Shown piece by piece: positions 1 to 9,371 of a stretch of 64,000 bases of DNA. The translations under genes were made by a program, and so were the position numbers. A model generated the notes under the pieces. That model saw only the letters and a list, made by a program, of their open reading frames with translations. It was not told the DNA's origin and ran no database searches. Origin of the DNA: Bacteroidota bacterium (lineage in GTDB: Bacteria; Bacteroidota; Bacteroidia; Chitinophagales; Chitinophagaceae); assembly GCA_023387985.1 (NCBI GenBank), contig JAEWHC010000009.1:496001-560000 (forward strand), written 5' to 3'. Numbering within the stretch: the first letter of the stretch is position 1; each line of letters starts with the position of its first letter.

Positions 1-1
1 T

Positions 2-367
2 TATGTTACCCTCAGAAGTTCCAATGCCTGGTGCGGTGGTTTCATCAACCAGCTTGATGTGCTGGATGTGACAGACATCTACAATCCCAAACACATCAAG
101 ACCTATACAATGGCCAGTCCATATGGTTTGTCTAAAGACGGTGACGTACTGATTATTTGCGAAGGAAAATCAGGCTTGAAATTCATGGATGCCCGCGACC
201 CGGCGAAAATAGAACAACTCGCATTGCTTGGTGGAATGGAAACTTTTGATGTAATCGCCCTCGATGGTATAGCCTATGTTTCAGCGGCTGATGGATTGTA
301 CCTTGTGGATTATTCCAATCCCAGGGCTCCACAGGTGAAAAGTAAGATTACTTTTAAAACCCCTTAA
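2..367 (+). CDS. LVIVD-repeat protein, C-terminal part (5' end outside window)
   Basis: The reading frame is open from base 2 to the stop at 365-367, so only the last 121 or so residues are seen. The sequence shows repeated short beta-propeller-like units in which a name-value motif recurs (LDVLDVTDIYNP, LKFMDARDPAK, LYLVDYSNPRAP). This is the pattern of LVIVD repeats, which are found in secreted or surface beta-propeller proteins of Bacteroidota. The molecular function of such proteins is generally unknown. The next gene starts 9 bases downstream on the same strand, so the two are probably co-transcribed. The family call is fairly safe; no function is claimed. Confidence 0.75.
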   Translation, partial: YVTLRSSNAWCGGFINQLDVLDVTDIYNPKHIKTYTMASPYGLSKDGDVLIICEGKSGLKFMDARDPAKIEQLALLGGMETFDVIALDGIAYVSAADGLYLVDYSNPRAPQVKSKITFKTP

Positions 368-376
368 TCAATTACG

Positions 377-973
377 ATGAACTGGAGAAAATTGTTCATG
401 CTGGCGCTCTGTATTAATCTCTTCCCTTTCCATTTGCTGGCGCAAAAAGTGAAACCAGGATTTATGATCGAAGCCGGGGTTGCATTGGGGGTAAATAAAG
501 CCGAAGTGGCAAGGGCCCTCATGCAGGTCAATTATAAAGATTGGTTCGGAGGAATTGGCGCCGGCTTTGATGCCACCCAATTTGAAAATTATCAGCCCAT
601 GTTGTCTGCCGGACGCTACCTCGGCCAGCGCAAGATCAAACCTTTCGTTATGGCCTCCGGAGGGCTCAATCTCCCGGAAAAAAAATTTATTCCTGGCACT
701 AAACCCGATCAGCCAGAAATTTGGAGGCAGTGGTGGTTTTTGCCGGATACAAAATACCTGGCGGGCTTTTTTGGTGAAGCCGCAGCCGGCATTCATTTCA
801 GGGGAAAGGGAGGCCATGGATTTGTGCTCAGCCTGTCGCAATCCATAAAAACATTGCGGGAAAACAAGTCTTCCCAATTGTACAACCCGGTTACGCGAAA
901 AATTGAACCAGCCCAGGAAAGCTTTCTGTACAAGATTCATTCCCTGAATGTGCGGTTGGGTTATAAATTTTAG
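377..973 (+). CDS. Exported outer-membrane-beta-barrel-like protein, unknown function
   Basis: This is a 198-residue protein with an N-terminal signal peptide (MNWRKLFMLALCINLFPFHLLAQ, likely cut after LLAQ). The rest alternates hydrophobic and polar residues, and the chain ends in an aromatic residue (LGYKF), as outer membrane barrel proteins do. Glycine-rich turns such as GGIGAGFDATQF fit a small eight-strand barrel. I do not recognise a named family. It follows the LVIVD gene by 9 bases, which suggests one operon of envelope proteins. A terminator hairpin follows at 1013-1047. A long antisense frame over the same region is a shadow. Confidence 0.7.
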   Translation: MNWRKLFMLALCINLFPFHLLAQKVKPGFMIEAGVALGVNKAEVARALMQVNYKDWFGGIGAGFDATQFENYQPMLSAGRYLGQRKIKPFVMASGGLNLPEKKFIPGTKPDQPEIWRQWWFLPDTKYLAGFFGEAAAGIHFRGKGGHGFVLSLSQSIKTLRENKSSQLYNPVTRKIEPAQESFLYKIHSLNVRLGYKF

Positions 974-1012
974 CTACGTTCCGGCACTACACACATGCGG
1001 TTTCTGATTTAG

Positions 1013-1047
1013 ACAGCCTTCCGGATCTTTCGGGGGCTGTTCTTTTT
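1013..1047 (+). terminator. Intrinsic terminator after the 377-973 gene
   Basis: ACAGCCTTC at 1013-1021 pairs with GGGGGCTGT at 1032-1040 (nine pairs, two of them G-T). A 10-base loop separates the arms and a T-rich tract follows. It lies 40 bases after the stop codon of the barrel protein gene and before the ParA gene. Confidence 0.7.
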
Positions 1048-1138
1048 TGTGAAAATAGATGAATGGTGCTATATCCAAAATCTGCAAATTTTTTGGGGCA
1101 TGCAGGAGAATTTATTACATTACAAAAAAATTAGTTGC

Positions 1139-1882
1139 ATGGTTACCATTGCGTTGTATAACATCAAAGGAGGAGTTGGCAAAACGGCCGGATGCGTGAA
1201 TCTTGCATACCTCGCAGCGTCTGATGATAAAAAAGTCCTGATCTGGGATCTCGATCCTCAGGGTTCCGCTTCATTTTATCTGAAAGCCCGGGATACCGGA
1301 AAATCCGGGAATATAAAAAAGCTCCTCCAGGGTGAGATTGAGCCTTCCGGTGTGATCCAGGAAACCGAATTTGAAAATTTCTGGATCATTCCAGCAGAAT
1401 TCAATAACCGTCATCTTGATGTTTTGGTGGAGGAAACGAAGCAAAACAAGAAAAAATGGAGATCCCTGATCTCAAAACTGGGGGAAGAATTTGACTACTT
1501 ATTTATCGACTGCCCGCCCGGGATTGGACCGTTGAGCGAAGCTGTTTTTTCAGTGGCAGATATGTTGGTACTCCCCACCATTCCTACTACCTTATCCATT
1601 CGTACCTACGATCAACTTATCGCTTTTTTTGAAAGCAAGGATTGGAGTACGGAAAAAATATATGCTTTTTTCAATATGGCCGACAAACGGAAAAATATGC
1701 ACAACGACACTATTGAAGCGTACAAACGAAACAAGCAATTCTTTAAACAGTACATTCCCTATTTGAGTACAGTTGAGAAAATGGGGACCCATCTTACACC
1801 GGTAGCCTGGTTTGCACCGTCGAGCTATGCTACCCATGCCTTCCGCGAATTGTGGAAAGAGATCAAAAAAAAGTTGGGTTAA
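1139..1882 (+). CDS. ParA/MinD-family ATPase, orphan
   Basis: This is a 247-residue deviant Walker ATPase. The Walker A motif (KGGVGKT) lies at about residues 9-15 and the Walker B-like segment (DYLFIDCPPG) at about 115-124. WDLDPQGS near residue 40 is the usual ParA motif. I place the start at the ATG at 1139 because it puts the ATP-binding strand at the N-terminus as in ParA. The frame extends 30 codons further upstream without family resemblance and begins close to the terminator. No ParB gene or parS-like site is next to it, so a role in chromosome segregation is not implied. Orphan ParA proteins position varied cargo. Confidence 0.85.
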   Translation: MVTIALYNIKGGVGKTAGCVNLAYLAASDDKKVLIWDLDPQGSASFYLKARDTGKSGNIKKLLQGEIEPSGVIQETEFENFWIIPAEFNNRHLDVLVEETKQNKKKWRSLISKLGEEFDYLFIDCPPGIGPLSEAVFSVADMLVLPTIPTTLSIRTYDQLIAFFESKDWSTEKIYAFFNMADKRKNMHNDTIEAYKRNKQFFKQYIPYLSTVEKMGTHLTPVAWFAPSSYATHAFRELWKEIKKKLG

Positions 1883-1951
1883 TTAACGGATCTCATTTTT
1901 TATCAGCTATTCCTCCGGTATTTTGCACACTTTCAAAATGTATTTGAAATT

Positions 1952-2683
1952 ATGGAGAGAGAAATAACCAGTTGGTTCAGTCCCGCCACAGGCGAGGAAA
2001 TGCCGGTTGTCACCTATGGTCATTTTGGTTTTGCCTTATTGCTTGTTCCCACCGCCGGCGCCGATTACCTGGAATACGAGCGCTTTCACCTGATGGATGA
2101 CCTGGCACCTATCGTAGAAAGTGGTAAAGTGAAAGTATTCAGCATCAACAGCCTCAACAAGCAAAGCTGGATGAATAAGGAAATGGAAGGAGCGCATAAA
2201 GCCATTCGGCACAACCAGTTTAATGATTACGTATGGAATGAGGTGGTTCCTTTTATAAAAGGTCAAACTTCGCAGGATACTCCCATCATTGTTAGTGGTG
2301 CGTCCTTTGGCGCGTTGCACAGCATGAACCTCTTTCTCAAGCGGCCCGACCTGATTGATGGCGTTATTTCTATGAGTGGTGTTTACAACCTGATGGAATA
2401 TACCGATGGCTATTACGATGAACAGGTTTATTTCAACAGCCCGGCGCATTATATGCCAAACCTCACCGATCTCTGGTACCTGGACAATATCCGCCGTAGC
2501 CGGCACATCCACATTTTCACCGGTGAAGGCCCCTACGAAGCGCCCTGGAGTGCCCGCGAATTTGCGGATGTACTCTACAGCAAAGGCATTACGTATGATC
2601 TGAATGTTTGGGGTCCTGAATGGAAACACGACTGGCCAACCTGGCGTGCCGCCCTGCCTTATTTTTTGAAGGAGAAGTTCTGA
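1952..2683 (+). CDS. Alpha/beta-hydrolase, putative esterase (esterase D-like)
   Basis: The 243-residue protein has no signal peptide. The nucleophile elbow GASFGA lies near residue 114, and a late histidine in EWKHDWPTW near residue 228 would be the catalytic base. The overall pattern (LVPTAGADYLEYERFHLMDDL, ISMSGVYNL) is that of cytoplasmic putative esterases of the esterase D/Fes group, often annotated as 'esterase family protein'. The substrate is unknown. It stands alone between the ParA gene and uvrB, 69 bases after ParA and on the same strand. Confidence 0.8.
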   Translation: MEREITSWFSPATGEEMPVVTYGHFGFALLLVPTAGADYLEYERFHLMDDLAPIVESGKVKVFSINSLNKQSWMNKEMEGAHKAIRHNQFNDYVWNEVVPFIKGQTSQDTPIIVSGASFGALHSMNLFLKRPDLIDGVISMSGVYNLMEYTDGYYDEQVYFNSPAHYMPNLTDLWYLDNIRRSRHIHIFTGEGPYEAPWSAREFADVLYSKGITYDLNVWGPEWKHDWPTWRAALPYFLKEKF

Positions 2684-2689
2684 TTTAAC

Positions 2690-2805
2690 GCAAAACCCTA
2701 AGGGGTGAAATCATTACTAAAACTACATATTCCCACGCTCTCCAAATCCCGAAGGGATGACATTATTGTAGGCAATGACATTGTAATAGGAATAATATTA
2801 TACCT
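2690..2805 (+). repeat. Two diverged copies of an interspersed REP-like motif
   Basis: Two segments of this intergenic region align with each other. One starts near 2690 (core CCCTAAGGGGTGAAATCATT) and the other near 2742 (core CCCGAAGGGATGACATTATT). Each holds a short palindrome (CCC..AAGGG) followed by TGA-AT-ATT. The pair looks like a tandem of REP-type repeats. The strand is arbitrary. No open reading frame is present here. Confidence 0.5.
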
Positions 2806-2848
2806 CACGCATTAACATTTCACCTCCATTCCCCATTTTCAGAATGGC

Positions 2849-2856
2849 TAATTTTG
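2849..2856 (+). promoter_or_regulatory. Candidate -7 element of uvrB
   Basis: TAATTTTG matches the Bacteroidota -7 consensus TAnnTTTG exactly and ends 4 bases before the uvrB ATG. No matching -33 element is seen at the expected spacing. If the element is used, transcription would start at or inside the start codon and give a leaderless message. It may instead be a chance match. Confidence 0.35.
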
Positions 2857-2860
2857 GAAA

Positions 2861-4924
2861 ATGCAATTTCGTTTACATGCCAATTATCAACCCGCAGGCG
2901 ATCAGCCCCAGGCCATTGAAGAACTGACCCGCGGATTGCAATCTGGAGAAAAACACCAGGTATTGCTTGGTGTAACCGGCAGCGGCAAAACGTTTACCAT
3001 GGCCAATGTCATTGAAAAAGTACAAAGGCCGACCCTTGTCCTTACCCACAATAAAACCCTGGTAGCCCAACTGTATGGTGAATTCCGGCAATTTTTTCCC
3101 GACAACGCCGTAGGATATTTTGTAAGTTATTACGATTACTACCAGCCTGAGGCCTATATCCCTGTAAGCGATACTTATATTGAAAAAGACCTCAACATCA
3201 ATGAGGAATTGGACAAATTGCGTTTGCAGGCAACCAGCGAATTGCTGAGTGGCCGCCGCGATATCATCGTCGTAGCATCGGTGAGTTGCATCTACGGTAT
3301 CGGTAACCCTTCAGAATTTGAAAAAGGGATCATTCGCATTGCGCAGGGCCAGACCATCAGCCGGCAGGGTTTTTTGCATGACCTGGTAAACAGCCTTTAT
3401 CACCGCAGCCAGGTGGAATTCGACCGGGGGAGTTTCCGGGTAAAAGGCGATACCATTGACATTAACCTGCCCTATGCGGATTGGGGCTACCGCATCAGCT
3501 TTTTTGGCGATGAAATTGAGACCATTGAAACCCTTGACCTGCAATCAGGCAAACGAATTGACATGGTTGATAATGCGGCGATCTTCCCAGCCAACCTTTA
3601 CCTGGCCCCAAAAGACATGATGACCCAGATCCTGTTTGAGATCCAGGATGAAATGCGGGCACAGGTAGAATATTTCCAAAGCGTGGGAAAATTCATAGAA
3701 GCCCAGCGGATTAAAGAGCGTACGGAATATGACCTGGAAATGATCCGTGAACTTGGTTATTGCAATGGGGTTGAAAACTACAGCCGTTTTTTCGACCGGC
3801 GCAAACCGGGGAACCGGCCATTCTGTTTATTGGACTATTTTCCGAAGGATTACCTGACCATTCTTGATGAAAGCCATCAAACCATTCCACAGGTTGGCGG
3901 CATGTATGGGGGCGACAGAAGCCGTAAGCTGGTTTTAGTGGATTATGGATTCCGTTTGCCCTCGGCATTAGACAACCGTCCCCTTAATTTTGACGAGTTT
4001 GAAAATATGGTCAACCAGGTGGTGTATGTAAGCGCGACCCCGGGAGACTATGAACTGGAAAAAACCGGTGGGGTAGTCGTGGAACAAGTAGTTCGGCCTA
4101 CCGGCCTGCTCGACCCCCCAATTGAAGTAAGGCCAAGTGTAAATCAAATTGACGATCTGCTGGAGGAAATAGATAACCGGGTGGCTAAAGGACACCGCGT
4201 GCTTGTAACTACGCTGACCAAGCGCATGGCCGAGGAAATGGACAAATATCTGCAACGCATAAATATCAGGAGCAAGTATATACATAGCGCAGTCGATACC
4301 CTGGAACGCGTTGAAATTTTGAGGCAGCTGCGCCTGGGTGAGATCGACGTTCTGGTTGGTGTGAATCTCCTGCGGGAAGGATTGGATCTGCCGGAGGTAA
4401 GCCTGGTTGCCATTTTGGATGCAGATAAGGAGGGGTTTTTGCGCAATGAAAAAAGCCTCACGCAAACCGCGGGCCGTGCAGCGCGTAATGTGGAAGGTCT
4501 AGTGATATTTTATGCCGACACCATGACCTATAGCATGCAAAGAACAATTGACGAAACGAATCGCCGGCGTGAAAAACAGATTGCCTTCAATATTGAGCAC
4601 AACATAACCCCCAGGACCGTTACCAAGTCTGTTGAACAGATTATGAAACAGACAAGTGTACTGGATATCAAGGGCTTCGATGAATCCAAGCCCAATGCCA
4701 TTGGATTTGATGACCATTTCCTGGATGTAAACCTCGCTGCCGAAACCCTGGATTACGGATCCGGCAAAACATCTCCCGGCATTACCATTCCTGCTATGGA
4801 AAAAGAGATTGCTTCGGCAAAAAAGAAAATGGAAAAGGCCGCAAGGGATATGGATTTTATAGAGGCCGCAAGATTGCGTGACCTGATGTTTGCACTGAAG
4901 GAAAAACTGGAGCAGATGAGTTAA
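2861..4924 (+). CDS. uvrB: UvrABC excinuclease subunit B
   Basis: The protein is 687 residues, the normal UvrB length. UvrB takes the damaged strand from UvrA, checks the lesion with its beta-hairpin and recruits UvrC for incision. The Walker A motif GVTGSGKT is at 37-44. The beta-hairpin segment YYDYYQPEAYIP is near residue 92, the DESH box near residue 328, and helicase motifs (LVTTLTKRMAEEM, REGLDLPEVSLVAILDADKEGF, TAGRAARN) follow. A C-terminal UVR motif occupies about residues 648-685 and would contact UvrC. The start at 2861 gives the usual MxFxLxxxYxPAGDQP N-terminus. It is a single gene; no uvrA is nearby. Confidence 0.98.
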   Translation: MQFRLHANYQPAGDQPQAIEELTRGLQSGEKHQVLLGVTGSGKTFTMANVIEKVQRPTLVLTHNKTLVAQLYGEFRQFFPDNAVGYFVSYYDYYQPEAYIPVSDTYIEKDLNINEELDKLRLQATSELLSGRRDIIVVASVSCIYGIGNPSEFEKGIIRIAQGQTISRQGFLHDLVNSLYHRSQVEFDRGSFRVKGDTIDINLPYADWGYRISFFGDEIETIETLDLQSGKRIDMVDNAAIFPANLYLAPKDMMTQILFEIQDEMRAQVEYFQSVGKFIEAQRIKERTEYDLEMIRELGYCNGVENYSRFFDRRKPGNRPFCLLDYFPKDYLTILDESHQTIPQVGGMYGGDRSRKLVLVDYGFRLPSALDNRPLNFDEFENMVNQVVYVSATPGDYELEKTGGVVVEQVVRPTGLLDPPIEVRPSVNQIDDLLEEIDNRVAKGHRVLVTTLTKRMAEEMDKYLQRINIRSKYIHSAVDTLERVEILRQLRLGEIDVLVGVNLLREGLDLPEVSLVAILDADKEGFLRNEKSLTQTAGRAARNVEGLVIFYADTMTYSMQRTIDETNRRREKQIAFNIEHNITPRTVTKSVEQIMKQTSVLDIKGFDESKPNAIGFDDHFLDVNLAAETLDYGSGKTSPGITIPAMEKEIASAKKKMEKAARDMDFIEAARLRDLMFALKEKLEQMS

Positions 4925-5078
4925 ACCGGCATTAAGCCAGAGTCATACGCCGTTGGTGCTGGAGCCAGGGTCATGCCCCGATCTCCATGCAAGCCTGCCC
5001 CCGCTTTTCTTTGGAAGTTAGAGGCTATAATGTAATGCGAATGCGATCAGCGGGATGAATTTGGTTAATCAGGCCAGT

Positions 5079-8000
5079 CTATTTTTTCGACCCAAGATCT
5101 TTCAACAACTCTTTTACCGCTGCTTCAATCTGCGCATCTTTTCCTTTTAAAAACTCCTCATATTTGAGCGGCACCATAATATCAGGGTTCAATTGCAGAT
5201 TTTCTGTAGCCCTGCCTTCCTTGCCAATTGTTGCCACCATGGGGATGCCAAATACCAGGGTTGGATCAATCTGGCTTTCCCACCATACCGCGGTTCCGGT
5301 GCCGGGAACGGGCATTCCTACAAGTTTGCCAATGCCGTTTTGTTTGTAGATATAAGGAAAAATAAACGCATCGCTGTAGTTGCTTTCGCTCATTACCACA
5401 ATGCTGGGTTTGCTCCAGCGCATGGATGGTTCGGAGGCTTTGACCTTGTTTCCCTGGGGAGCAAAATGCAAATAGGAATTACCGCTCAGGAAAGTATTCA
5501 GCTCATCATGGAGCCAGCCCCCGCCATTGAAACGGGTATCAACAACCAGCGCTTCCTTGCCCATATTGCGTCCCAGGGCCCGGTCAATCACTTCGCGGAA
5601 ACTGCCGTCATTCATGCCCTGCACGTGGAGATATCCGATACGGCCATGGCTTATGGAATCCGTATACGCTTCCATCTGCTTTACCCACCTGTTGTACATC
5701 AGCCTGTATTCCTGGGTAAGTTCGATTGGTTTTACCACTTCATCCCAACGCGTTCTTGCCACCGGATCATACATACTCACCAGAACAAAGGCTCCGGCTT
5801 TGCGATTAAGGTATTTGTTGAAATCTACGTTGGCATCTATGGCTTCTCCATCTATCTTTTCGATGATGATGCCTGCGCGGATTTTGCTTTGTGCCCGGTC
5901 GAATGGTCCGCCCCCAATCACTTCATCCACCTTTATTCCGGCGCCGGTGTAGGTTTGATCGGGTATGATGCCTAAGGAAACCGTTTGATCGGGATTCTCA
6001 GGCTGAGGATTGTAATACCCGCCAGTATGGCTCGCGTTCAGTTCGCCCAGCAATTCACTGAGCAATTCCTGAAAATCAAAATTGTTGTTGATGTGAGGAA
6101 GGAATTTTGCGTAAGCGGTTTTATACATGTTCCAATCCACACCGTGCAATTTGGGGTCATAAAATTTTCCCCGCACCTGACGCCAGGCGTGATCGAAAAT
6201 ATAGGCGCGTTCTGCTGCGGCATCAATCTGCATTTCTCCATTTACAGTAACCGGTGTAGATTTACCGGCTTCATCTATTTTTACCAACTTGCCATTATTC
6301 AGCACAAACAAGGCTTTCTCATCCTTTGCCACTTCCAAACCGCTCGGGCTGCCGCCAAGGCTGGCAAGCACTTTGGTTTCTTTTTTTCGGGTATCGAGTT
6401 CGTACAGATCATATCCTTTATCTCCACGCGCCAGGTACCAAAGTTTGGATCCATCCTTTTTCAGGTAATAATCACTAAGGTCTCCACTTTGCATGGTGAG
6501 CCTCAGCTTCCGCAGATCCAGATTATCGAAATTGGGTTGCCAGTTCTTTTTGCCCAGGCTGTCGCGTTTTGCTTTTGTAGAGTCTTTTTTCTCAATTTCC
6601 TCAAGCAATGAAAAATCATCTTTGTTCATTGTAAACCTGTCGTAGGTGTCCTGGTCCAGGAAGACGGCGTAAATATCCAGCTCACGGCTGCTTTGTAAGG
6701 CCGGCCCCGATCTTCCGTTTCTTGCACTCATCCAGGTTAGCACTTTGCCATCCATGCTTATTTTAGCAGCTCCTTCGCCAAAACCACTCCGGATGGGGTA
6801 AACCGGTTTCTGGCTGCCATCTACTTTATACAAGCCAGCATTGGAGGTTAACCAATAACCCTGCTGATCATCAACCAGCAAATATTTACTGTCAGGGCTC
6901 CAGGTAAAATACTGGTCACCATCTGCATAACTGTAATTGTTTCCCGCAGGCATTATGGTGCGGCTTTTTTTAGATTCAACATTGAGAATTTTCAGCACAT
7001 TCCGGTCCTCCAGGTAAGCAATTTCCTTACCGTCAGGGCTCACCAATGGCTGAAATTCATCAGCCTCTGTTGCGATCACCTGAGTTTCCTTCAATAAGGT
7101 TGAAGCATAAAAATAGGGCTCTTCCTTCCTAACAATCGTGGCTTCATAAATATCCCAGTTTCCGTTTCTTTCCGCACTGTAATACAGTGATTTTCCATCC
7201 TTTCCCCAACTGAGCATTCGCTCTTGCTGCGGCGTGTTGGTAATGCGTTTCGTTGTGCCCGCATCTACGGCAGTCACAAATACCTCACCCCGGTTTACAA
7301 AAGCAATTTCTTTTCCATTTGGAGAAATAAGGAATTCGCTCATACCCGAGCCAATCGGACGGTTCTGAACGTAATTGCCGCGGCCATCATTCAAAATCTG
7401 AACCGACAGCTTTTGTGGAGAACTACCTTCGCGTTGAACATAAATACTCCCGTCATACGTATATGCCAGGGTGTTGTTGTTGCTGATACTCAGGCTGCGC
7501 ACCGGGTGTTTGTCAAAAGTTGACAAGGTGGTATCGGCACCACCATTTAAAATATGTTTAATGATATTCAGACTTCCGTTTTTTTCACTCAGATAGTATA
7601 CTGACTCATCATCGCGGCTAAAAACAGGTTCCCGATCCTCGCCGGCAAAATTGCTGATCTTCTCGTATTTTCCGGATTTGATGTCATAAAGCCAGATGTC
7701 CTTGGTAACAGATGAGGTATGGTGTTTGCGCCAGTTGTCTTCATATCCTTTGGTATCTTCAAATACCAACTTGTCGCCTTTACTGTTCATAGAAGTGAAT
7801 TTTGCACCCGCTGCGGTAAGCGGCAGGGCCCGGCCTCCATTGACTGAAACTTTATACGCAGTATGAAATAATCCGGAATAAAATCGAACACTAGAAGCCG
7901 GCATCATTCTCGCGCTGTTGAAAATGACCTCTTTGCCTTCAGGCGTAAAAGCTGACGGAACATCGTTGCCACTGAAATAGGTCAGTCTAACCGGTTCGCC

Positions 8001-8291
8001 GCCCGCAGTAGGCATGATGAATACATCAAAATTGCCGAAACGGTTGCTGGCGAAGGCGATGAATTTCCCATCCGGACTCCAGACAGGATTCATATCATGT
8101 GCTTCGTGCAGGGTTATGGGATAGGCGTTTCCTCCCGAGGCACCAACTTTGTACAGGTCCCCTTTATAACCAAAAACAATCGCGTTTCCATCCGGACTGA
8201 TGGCGGGGTTTCTCAACCACAAAGCATCAGATTGACCATTGGCGGTAAGGCCGGCCAGAAAAAAAGCCAAAATAATAAAGGAGTTTTTCAT
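5079..8291 (-). CDS. Secreted tricorn-like S41 peptidase
   Basis: The 1070-residue protein starts with a signal peptide (MKNSFIILAFFLAGLTANGQ). About 650 residues of PD40/WD40-like propeller repeats follow (for example NPVWSPDGKFIAFASNRFG, LVSPDGKEIAYLEDRNVL). The C-terminal part holds a tricorn C1-type helical region, a PDZ-like domain (near 790-870) and an S41 protease domain. The protease domain contains LVVDTRFNGGG and SESNYSDAF, in which Ser973 is the likely nucleophile. Tricorn homologues in Bacteroidota are periplasmic or surface peptidases that cut oligopeptides. It converges with uvrB and lies downstream of the ompA-like gene, which has its own terminator between the two. Confidence 0.9.
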   Translation of the reverse strand: MKNSFIILAFFLAGLTANGQSDALWLRNPAISPDGNAIVFGYKGDLYKVGASGGNAYPITLHEAHDMNPVWSPDGKFIAFASNRFGNFDVFIMPTAGGEPVRLTYFSGNDVPSAFTPEGKEVIFNSARMMPASSVRFYSGLFHTAYKVSVNGGRALPLTAAGAKFTSMNSKGDKLVFEDTKGYEDNWRKHHTSSVTKDIWLYDIKSGKYEKISNFAGEDREPVFSRDDESVYYLSEKNGSLNIIKHILNGGADTTLSTFDKHPVRSLSISNNNTLAYTYDGSIYVQREGSSPQKLSVQILNDGRGNYVQNRPIGSGMSEFLISPNGKEIAFVNRGEVFVTAVDAGTTKRITNTPQQERMLSWGKDGKSLYYSAERNGNWDIYEATIVRKEEPYFYASTLLKETQVIATEADEFQPLVSPDGKEIAYLEDRNVLKILNVESKKSRTIMPAGNNYSYADGDQYFTWSPDSKYLLVDDQQGYWLTSNAGLYKVDGSQKPVYPIRSGFGEGAAKISMDGKVLTWMSARNGRSGPALQSSRELDIYAVFLDQDTYDRFTMNKDDFSLLEEIEKKDSTKAKRDSLGKKNWQPNFDNLDLRKLRLTMQSGDLSDYYLKKDGSKLWYLARGDKGYDLYELDTRKKETKVLASLGGSPSGLEVAKDEKALFVLNNGKLVKIDEAGKSTPVTVNGEMQIDAAAERAYIFDHAWRQVRGKFYDPKLHGVDWNMYKTAYAKFLPHINNNFDFQELLSELLGELNASHTGGYYNPQPENPDQTVSLGIIPDQTYTGAGIKVDEVIGGGPFDRAQSKIRAGIIIEKIDGEAIDANVDFNKYLNRKAGAFVLVSMYDPVARTRWDEVVKPIELTQEYRLMYNRWVKQMEAYTDSISHGRIGYLHVQGMNDGSFREVIDRALGRNMGKEALVVDTRFNGGGWLHDELNTFLSGNSYLHFAPQGNKVKASEPSMRWSKPSIVVMSESNYSDAFIFPYIYKQNGIGKLVGMPVPGTGTAVWWESQIDPTLVFGIPMVATIGKEGRATENLQLNPDIMVPLKYEEFLKGKDAQIEAAVKELLKDLGSKK

Positions 8292-8396
8292 ATGGGATGG
8301 GTAGCGTTTGCCATCAACCCTGACCCGGGCGGAAAACGCGGAAACGAAATTAATCTGATTGTGGAATTTGATAAAAATTTTTCTATTGGCACTTCA

Positions 8397-8426
8397 AAAA
8401 AAGAAAAAGCCGGAGATCACCCCGGC
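8397..8426 (-). terminator. Intrinsic terminator of the ompA-like gene
   Basis: On the minus strand GCCGGGG pairs with CTCCGGC around a TGAT loop (stem 8409-8426). A run of T follows on the minus strand (8397-8408). It lies about 30 bases after the ompA-like stop codon. Confidence 0.85.
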
Positions 8427-8454
8427 CTATTCTTTATCTGAGAATGTTATGTCA

Positions 8455-9342
8455 TTAGTCTTTTGCTGGCGGCTCAGCAGTCTTGTTGGTATCCTCCATC
8501 AACTGGAAGAACTGGTCAAGCTGCGGCAGGATCACAATGCGGGTACGACGGTTTGCTGCACGGCCGCTTACTGAAGAATTTTCAGCAACAGGAGCATAAT
8601 AACTACGACCACCGGCAGTCATTCGTGCAGGAGATATTCCGAAATTGTTTTGAAGCAGACGAACAACGGAAGTTGCACGAAGCACACTGAGATCCCAATT
8701 GTCTTTTAAAGTGGCACCGGAACGGATGGGTACATTGTCGGTATGCCCTTCAACCAGGAACTCAATGTTCGGTTGATTGTTCAATACGGTAGCCACTTTT
8801 TCAAGTACGGTATAAGCTGAACGGTTTACTTCGTATGAACCGGTGCTGAACAAGAGCTTGTCGGAAATACTGATATAGACCACACCTTTTTCTACCTGGA
8901 TATCGATGTCTTCATCATACATGCTCAATCCCCTTTTCAAATTCAGCACGAGGGCCATATTCATGGAGTCTTTTCTGGTTACTTCGTCCTGGAGTTTGTT
9001 GATACGCGAATCACGTTCAGCAATTTTATCGAGACTGCGCTGAACACTTTCCGCCTGCTTGCCACTCAATACGTTCATTTCTGCAAGACGATCCATTACC
9101 TGGGTATTTTGCGTTTGAGCAGTAGTTAATTGAGCTTTTAATGATTCATTCTGCTGCTGGGATGTCTGTAAATGGTTTGAAGCACGAACGAGGTCTGTTT
9201 CGCAATTGGAAAGATCCTGCTGCAATTGGGTGTACTTGTTATTCAGCACATTGTAATCATCCTGAGCTTGTTTAAATTTTTTACTGCTCACACAGCTTGC
9301 CAGAAGGAACAGGCTGAAAGCTAAAGGGATCAATTTTTTCAT
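8455..9342 (-). CDS. OmpA-family peptidoglycan-binding lipoprotein with coiled coil
   Basis: The 295-residue protein starts with a lipoprotein signal (MKKLIPLAFSLFLLASC; lipid on Cys17). Residues of about 25-130 form a long Gln/Asn-rich coiled coil. The C-terminal OmpA domain (about 165-280) carries the peptidoglycan-binding pattern (EGHTDN, then NWDLSVLRATSVVRLL and the RR of ANRRTRIV). It probably tethers the outer membrane to peptidoglycan. The segment upstream holds a perfect inverted repeat followed by a T run (9372-9404), so its expression may be controlled in the leader. A strong terminator follows the gene. Confidence 0.9.
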   Translation of the reverse strand: MKKLIPLAFSLFLLASCVSSKKFKQAQDDYNVLNNKYTQLQQDLSNCETDLVRASNHLQTSQQQNESLKAQLTTAQTQNTQVMDRLAEMNVLSGKQAESVQRSLDKIAERDSRINKLQDEVTRKDSMNMALVLNLKRGLSMYDEDIDIQVEKGVVYISISDKLLFSTGSYEVNRSAYTVLEKVATVLNNQPNIEFLVEGHTDNVPIRSGATLKDNWDLSVLRATSVVRLLQNNFGISPARMTAGGRSYYAPVAENSSVSGRAANRRTRIVILPQLDQFFQLMEDTNKTAEPPAKD

Positions 9343-9371
9343 CAGTTTCTATTTTAGTTTTATAATTATTT

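Noticed and set aside
368..940. Long antisense reading frame opposite the barrel-protein gene
   Set aside because: The plus-strand frame has a signal peptide and barrel pattern; the antisense frame has no family features and is a codon-bias shadow, as are similar frames opposite uvrB, the tricorn gene, the aminotransferase gene and dnaN.
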